This document shows positions 6,501 through 8,865 of a stretch of 8,865 nt of DNA, one piece after another (position 1 is the stretch's first letter; every line of letters begins with the position of its first letter). Source of the DNA: an uncultured Lachnospiraceae bacterium. GTDB taxonomy: Bacteria > Bacillota > Clostridia > Lachnospirales > Lachnospiraceae. The stretch spans positions 1-8,865 of the forward strand of contig CAJUDY010000076.1 in NCBI GenBank assembly GCA_910584945.1, written 5' to 3'. The notes beneath the pieces were generated by a model, which ran no database searches, was not told where the DNA came from, and saw only the letters and a program-made list of their open reading frames with translations. The translations under genes and the position numbers were made by a program.

Positions 6501-8709
6501 CTGCAGTCCGGTTCCCATTCTGGTCATACTCAAGGCGTATGGTCCCGCCGGTGGGCAGCGTGATCTGTTCCGGCAGGTTCTGCCAGTTATAAGTATACTC
6601 CATTACCGCCCCGTTGGGGTATATCTTTTGGGAAAGATTTTGCATGGCGTCATATTTCATATGGATCGTATTTCCGTCGGGAAGGGTAAGGGATTCTGCC
6701 TGATTCATACAGTTGTAGTCCTGCAGGTAGATCGCTCCGTCAAAATCCACCGCCTTTTGGATCTTCCCGTTGGGTCCGTACTCATAGGTGCGGCGGTTCC
6801 CGGCTGCGTCCGTCACGCTGGTGATCTGGTTATCCTCGTTCCAGGTGAAACAGGTCCGATTCCCGTTCCCGTCGGTAAACCGGGTGATGCGGCTGCATTC
6901 GTCGTACTCATAGAGGCTTCTTCTTCCTGCGCCGTCGGTGATGGCGCTGACGTTTCCGCGGGTATCGTATTCCAGCAGTACGGTGTTTTTATCCGGCAGC
7001 CGGATTTTGACAAGGTTGCCCTCCGGGTCATACTCCATCCGCTGACAGCGCCCCAGGGCGTCGGTAATCTCGACGGGACGTCCTTTGGCGTCATAGACGT
7101 TTTTCTGCTTCTTTATTCCATTGACGGACAGGGTGAGCAGGCGGCCCGCCGTATCATGGGTCATATGGTATCTGGTACCGTCCGGATATATGATCCGGCT
7201 GAGATTTCCCCGGTTATCATAAGCATATGCGGTTGTATATCCGTTTTTGTCGGTGTGACGGATCTTCTGGTTCTGATCGTTGTAGGCGAAGGTTTCTTCT
7301 CCGTCTGTTGTAGCGATGCGGATGCTGCGCATCCGGTCATCGCTTTCGAAGGTGACCAGACGACCGTTCTGTTCCCGCATATAGGTCAGCTGTTTTTCAT
7401 CGTCGTAGCGAAGCTCCACGACACTGCCGTCCGGAAAGGCCTGCTTCAGCACCCGGTCCACTCCGTCGTAGGTGTTTTGGACGCCTGTGATGCCTCTGGG
7501 CGTCAGGACGCTCTCCAGCCTCCCATTGAAATTGTATTCATAGGTGTAGGTATGCCCGCCGGAGTTGATGAACCAGCGCAGTTTTCCGTACTGATACCGG
7601 AAGTGGATCTTTCGTCCGGCGTGGTCTTCCACTTGGATCAGATGCTTTTCTTCATTGTAGGTGTAGCGAAGAAAAGCGCCAAGACCATTTTCAGCGTATT
7701 CCAGCAGTCCTTCTTCGTTATACCGGAAGGTTCTTGCGCCTCCTGCCTCTTCCTGGCGTAGGAGCTTACCATCCGGATCAAAGACGCAGGTTCTCTGTTC
7801 CTGCTCATAGACATATCCGTCCCCGGTGCTTCTGAGTACTTCCGGATCTCCCATCTCCGGCAGCCAGGCGTCGCCCAGGTTTCGGCGGTATGGGATCACG
7901 CTTCCGTCTTCCAGAATGACGTCGATCTTCTTATCTCCTTCGGTCTTTTTCAGGCGGATTCCGTAATTGTGGCACCAGCCCTCGCCGAGATCTCCCTGCT
8001 CGCCGCATTCCATAGCGTTGTACAGGAACCGGAAGGAGAGCGGTACTCTTCCGCCTGTGACCAGATCCTCCCGTTCATAGATGTAATTGCCGGTGTTCAT
8101 GTTGATGGGGTCTTTTTCGTATCGGTGTCTGCCCGGTTTCTGTCCGGCGGCCCATGACAGGCCTTTTGTATAGCGGCGTTTATACATCCCGTAATTCAGA
8201 CGGCCGTCATATCCCTGGCCGGATGTGACGGGACGGATGATACCGCCTCTTTTGCAGAGCAGGACGGAGCTGGTGATGATCGCGGGTTCTCCGCCCACAT
8301 ACTCGACTTCAAATCCGTGAAATGGCCGCTCCGTATTCCTCCATTGTTCGTCCAGCAGCATAAAGCCTTTGCACCGGCCTGTTGTTTTGTTCAGCATACA
8401 GCTTCCAAAATATGGGATATTTTCATCTTCCAGACAGTCTTTGCAGTTGGCTTTTTTCCGGTCGCCGCTCAGATAGTGATGTCCTTTGGGAATCTTCAGC
8501 TTTCCGTTACAGCCCCCCTGGGAACAGGTCAGTTCCGCTCCTTCCACCAGATACTCCCGTTTCTGAAGACCAAGGGCTCCCTGCGTTCCCGCCTGTTTTT
8601 GCAGCGCAGGGTTTACCATGGACCAGCGAAAAGCGCTCCCCGCGGACTGTCCGGGCAGTGTCGTAAGCGTATCATTCCGGTAACTCTTTTTCTTTTTATG
8701 CTCTCCCAT
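3571..8709 (-). CDS. Full-length Rhs polymorphic toxin with PAAR-like head and tip A
   Basis: 1712 residues from ATG 8707-8709, with AGGAG 6 bases upstream. No signal peptide is visible. Residues ~53-165 are a DUF4280/PAAR-like head (YLVEGAELTCSQGGC; Cys 62, 67, 89, 92, 104, 113 and 152; SSVLLCKRGGIIRPVTSG). Residues ~199-250 match the DUF6531 start (DPINMNTGNYIYEREDL). From about 328 to 1330 run several dozen YD repeats of roughly 20 residues, which in known Rhs proteins build a closed shell around the toxin. The core closure follows (DELGSAVRL, YGYDEFGG, GRFTGRDLIKG, LNEYGYCW). The usual DPxG signature is replaced by VDRNG, with Asp1495 kept. The tip (about 1488-1712) is Gly-rich and hydrophobic (1519-1546, 1549-1572, 1587-1604), then has a mixed segment and a final hydrophobic stretch near 1679-1706. 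I recognise no enzymatic toxin motif. The tip is lower in GC than the core. Antibacterial, contact- or injection-dependent action is inferred from the family; no secretion apparatus is in the window. Confidence 0.93.
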   Translation of the reverse strand: MGEHKKKKSYRNDTLTTLPGQSAGSAFRWSMVNPALQKQAGTQGALGLQKREYLVEGAELTCSQGGCNGKLKIPKGHHYLSGDRKKANCKDCLEDENIPYFGSCMLNKTTGRCKGFMLLDEQWRNTERPFHGFEVEYVGGEPAIITSSVLLCKRGGIIRPVTSGQGYDGRLNYGMYKRRYTKGLSWAAGQKPGRHRYEKDPINMNTGNYIYEREDLVTGGRVPLSFRFLYNAMECGEQGDLGEGWCHNYGIRLKKTEGDKKIDVILEDGSVIPYRRNLGDAWLPEMGDPEVLRSTGDGYVYEQEQRTCVFDPDGKLLRQEEAGGARTFRYNEEGLLEYAENGLGAFLRYTYNEEKHLIQVEDHAGRKIHFRYQYGKLRWFINSGGHTYTYEYNFNGRLESVLTPRGITGVQNTYDGVDRVLKQAFPDGSVVELRYDDEKQLTYMREQNGRLVTFESDDRMRSIRIATTDGEETFAYNDQNQKIRHTDKNGYTTAYAYDNRGNLSRIIYPDGTRYHMTHDTAGRLLTLSVNGIKKQKNVYDAKGRPVEITDALGRCQRMEYDPEGNLVKIRLPDKNTVLLEYDTRGNVSAITDGAGRRSLYEYDECSRITRFTDGNGNRTCFTWNEDNQITSVTDAAGNRRTYEYGPNGKIQKAVDFDGAIYLQDYNCMNQAESLTLPDGNTIHMKYDAMQNLSQKIYPNGAVMEYTYNWQNLPEQITLPTGGTIRLEYDQNGNRTAAVDPEGNRTFMEYDSWNRMVKKTDPLGAVTAYDYDPEGRCTQVTDAAGNRHTYEYDAAGQLIRETDVWGNTTVYEYDSMGRVTGVTDPAGRRTAYTYDAGGKPGKIIYPDGTHETYRYDSAGNLILRTNHRGDWQEYTYDCLNRPVFVRNSIGQERSCTYDAVGRVTSVTDALGRVTRYTYSPGGNLTSVLDAAGNRTEYACDLMGNLSAVCRHEGAETLLDAEGQIAVPEKKLETLPRMVRYLWGLSGKPETVIDPLGMKEQYEYDRSGRMTAKTDADGYTTRYAWNPVGDLCRITYADGKTAEFSYNSLRQLVRIDDWLGTTRIELDAAGYVKKITDPMGREVSYEWGALGERRKTVYPDGQSVSFEYDNLSRLVRLKDGKQEVRYRYDADGRLTEKQYPDEIRTGYQYSPMGRLKSLIHQKSGTVLERYEYEYDLLGNRTALRKDRRASVFASVTERLASEECGNYTYRYDNLDRLTEVWKGGKLQNRYRYDAYGNRTEKETGEGTIHYSYNEADQLVREEGPGGERTFQYDRRGNLTAIRQGEELLRQYLYDETNRMAAASDGIHSSWYQYSGAGNRTGILEYAVDPLSPGNPFLPEAVPAGDPSKRTEYVTDLTRPYHNLLQRIETAEGKETLQSYTWDTNAVFLREGERVSAYLQDELGSAVRLTELRSGRQTLYGYDEFGGDLFGNQGETQPFGYTGYQPDRTAGTSYAQAREYLPWAGRFTGRDLIKGFAELPFTLNEYGYCWNNPLILVDRNGALPEWLEDIGKWVYENKETIKDVVVGGTIIIGSAVILSDVAVAVGFASETGILGTVGGYSGIAAAVLAGGLSAGGINELTGSGSFENGYIGGAINGSLVFSLVPKVMNPYQANALGGGAGSFVTDLLNYIDNPDAELEDFLQNRYNWYFSAVFQTGVGGSLDKLSSSIGLGTSTGKGWDKIAGIVWDAYKTVYAIGGSIMTAGFVKILNSPAVS
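4249..4710 (-). repeat. Direct repeat of the Rhs core, copy inside the full-length gene
   Basis: This is the partner of 2363-2824. It encodes residues 1334-1487, ending exactly at the Trp codon where tips A and B diverge. The adjoining 4707-4845 is repeated at 1-139, and 4529-4595 is repeated at 864-930, so this part of the core occurs in three or four versions in the window. Confidence 0.95.
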
Positions 8710-8715
8710 CTTTTT

Positions 8716-8720
8716 CTCCT
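8716..8720 (-). promoter_or_regulatory. Ribosome binding site of the Rhs gene
   Basis: AGGAG with a 6-base A-rich spacer before the ATG at 8707-8709 fixes the start of the effector. No convincing promoter pair was found between here and the right edge. Confidence 0.8.
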
Positions 8721-8774
8721 GTGTTTACAAAATATGACCTTTCATCCTCTATCGCCGTATATAGAATGTATGTT

Positions 8775-8840
8775 CTAACACTGCAGCACCACCACCGCCG
8801 CATTGTCCTTATCCTCCTCGTATAATAAGTTTATAGTCAA
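8775..8840 (-). pseudogene. Possible 3' remnant of a PP2C-like phosphatase gene
   Basis: One minus-strand frame reads NLLYEEDKDNAAVVVLQC and then TAG (8775-8777). The D-N-A-A-V-V-V-L ending resembles the last strand of PP2C-type Ser/Thr phosphatases (DNxTVVVV), and codon use over 8778-8819 is GC-rich as in a real gene. The frame closes upstream at TGA 8841-8843, inside the inverted repeat, so if real it is only a tail. The same DNA can be read as a 35-residue leader ORF (ATG 8801-8803 to TAA 8696-8698, GGAGG at 8813-8817) overlapping the rhs start. The evidence is thin for either reading. Confidence 0.25.
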
Positions 8841-8863
8841 TCAAAATAGGCTATAGACTTATT
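8824..8863. repeat. 13-bp inverted repeat at the right edge
   Basis: AATAAGTTTATAG (8824-8836) and CTATAGACTTATT (8851-8863) pair over 12 of 13 positions around a 14-base loop; the odd pair is T against G. The composition is AT-rich and unlike the GC-rich stretch beside it. It could be an operator for the rhs operon, the end of an inserted element, or part of a terminator for a gene to the right. The window ends 2 bases beyond it, so it cannot be resolved. Confidence 0.5.
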
Positions 8864-8865
8864 CT

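Noticed and set aside
4969..7761. A 930-codon open frame on the plus strand opposite the YD-repeat region.
   Set aside because: It is antisense to an unmistakable Rhs core; repeated codon patterns in the YD repeats keep the opposite strand free of stops. Its translation is low-complexity Val/Ile/Gly/Pro-rich without domains.
8764..8775. GAATGTATGTTC, resembling a Gram-positive LexA (SOS) box upstream of rhs.
   Set aside because: One half-site is wrong (two mismatches to the palindromic GAAC...GTTC form) and there is no supporting promoter, so it may be chance in AT-rich DNA.
1..8865. Search for CRISPR arrays, tRNA/rRNA genes, transposase genes or a complete insertion sequence.
   Set aside because: No regularly spaced repeats, cloverleaf genes or transposase motifs were seen; the repeats present are copies of rhs sequence.

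Overview
The window is one polymorphic-toxin locus of the Rhs/YD-repeat type, with every supportable gene on the minus strand, so it reads from the right edge to the left. The gene style (AGGAG-type ribosome sites, a cysteine-rich DUF4280/PAAR-like Rhs N-terminus, YD repeats, AT-rich membrane immunity-type genes) suggests an anaerobic Bacillota of the class Clostridia, probably Lachnospiraceae. That is an inference from gene content; no rRNA or housekeeping marker is present.

Right to left: the far right (8710-8865) is a leader region with a 13-bp inverted repeat and a short stretch that may be the 3' end of a broken PP2C-like phosphatase gene. Next is a 1712-residue Rhs effector (8709-3571): PAAR-like head, DUF6531-type region, about 1000 residues of YD repeats, the Rhs-associated core closure, and a variable C-terminal tip ('tip A', from about residue 1488). 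Then come a 187-residue membrane protein that is the probable tip-A immunity protein (3409-2846), an orphan cassette made of the last ~150 residues of the core plus a different tip ('tip B', 2809-1724, apparently cut short by an in-frame stop), a 219-residue four-helix membrane protein that is the probable tip-B immunity protein (1599-940), a collapsed third cassette (scraps of core and of tip A fused in frame to a second copy of the tip-A immunity gene, 938-188), and the first part of a fourth cassette (139-1) that runs off the left edge.

The working model is a toxin-tip archive. The full-length effector is expressed with tip A. Downstream silent tips carry a nearly identical 462-bp piece of core, so homologous recombination could replace tip A by tip B, and each tip stays linked to its own immunity gene. 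The core is GC-rich, whereas the tips and especially the immunity genes are AT-rich, the usual sign of separate acquisition. Tips A and B share a Gly-rich hydrophobic module (Ser-Phe-acidic-Asn, then Gly-Ser, then Pro-Lys-Val) and no nuclease, deaminase or ADP-ribosyltransferase motif that I recognise. Because both partners are integral membrane proteins, a membrane-acting toxin family is the most interesting hypothesis, but it remains an inference.
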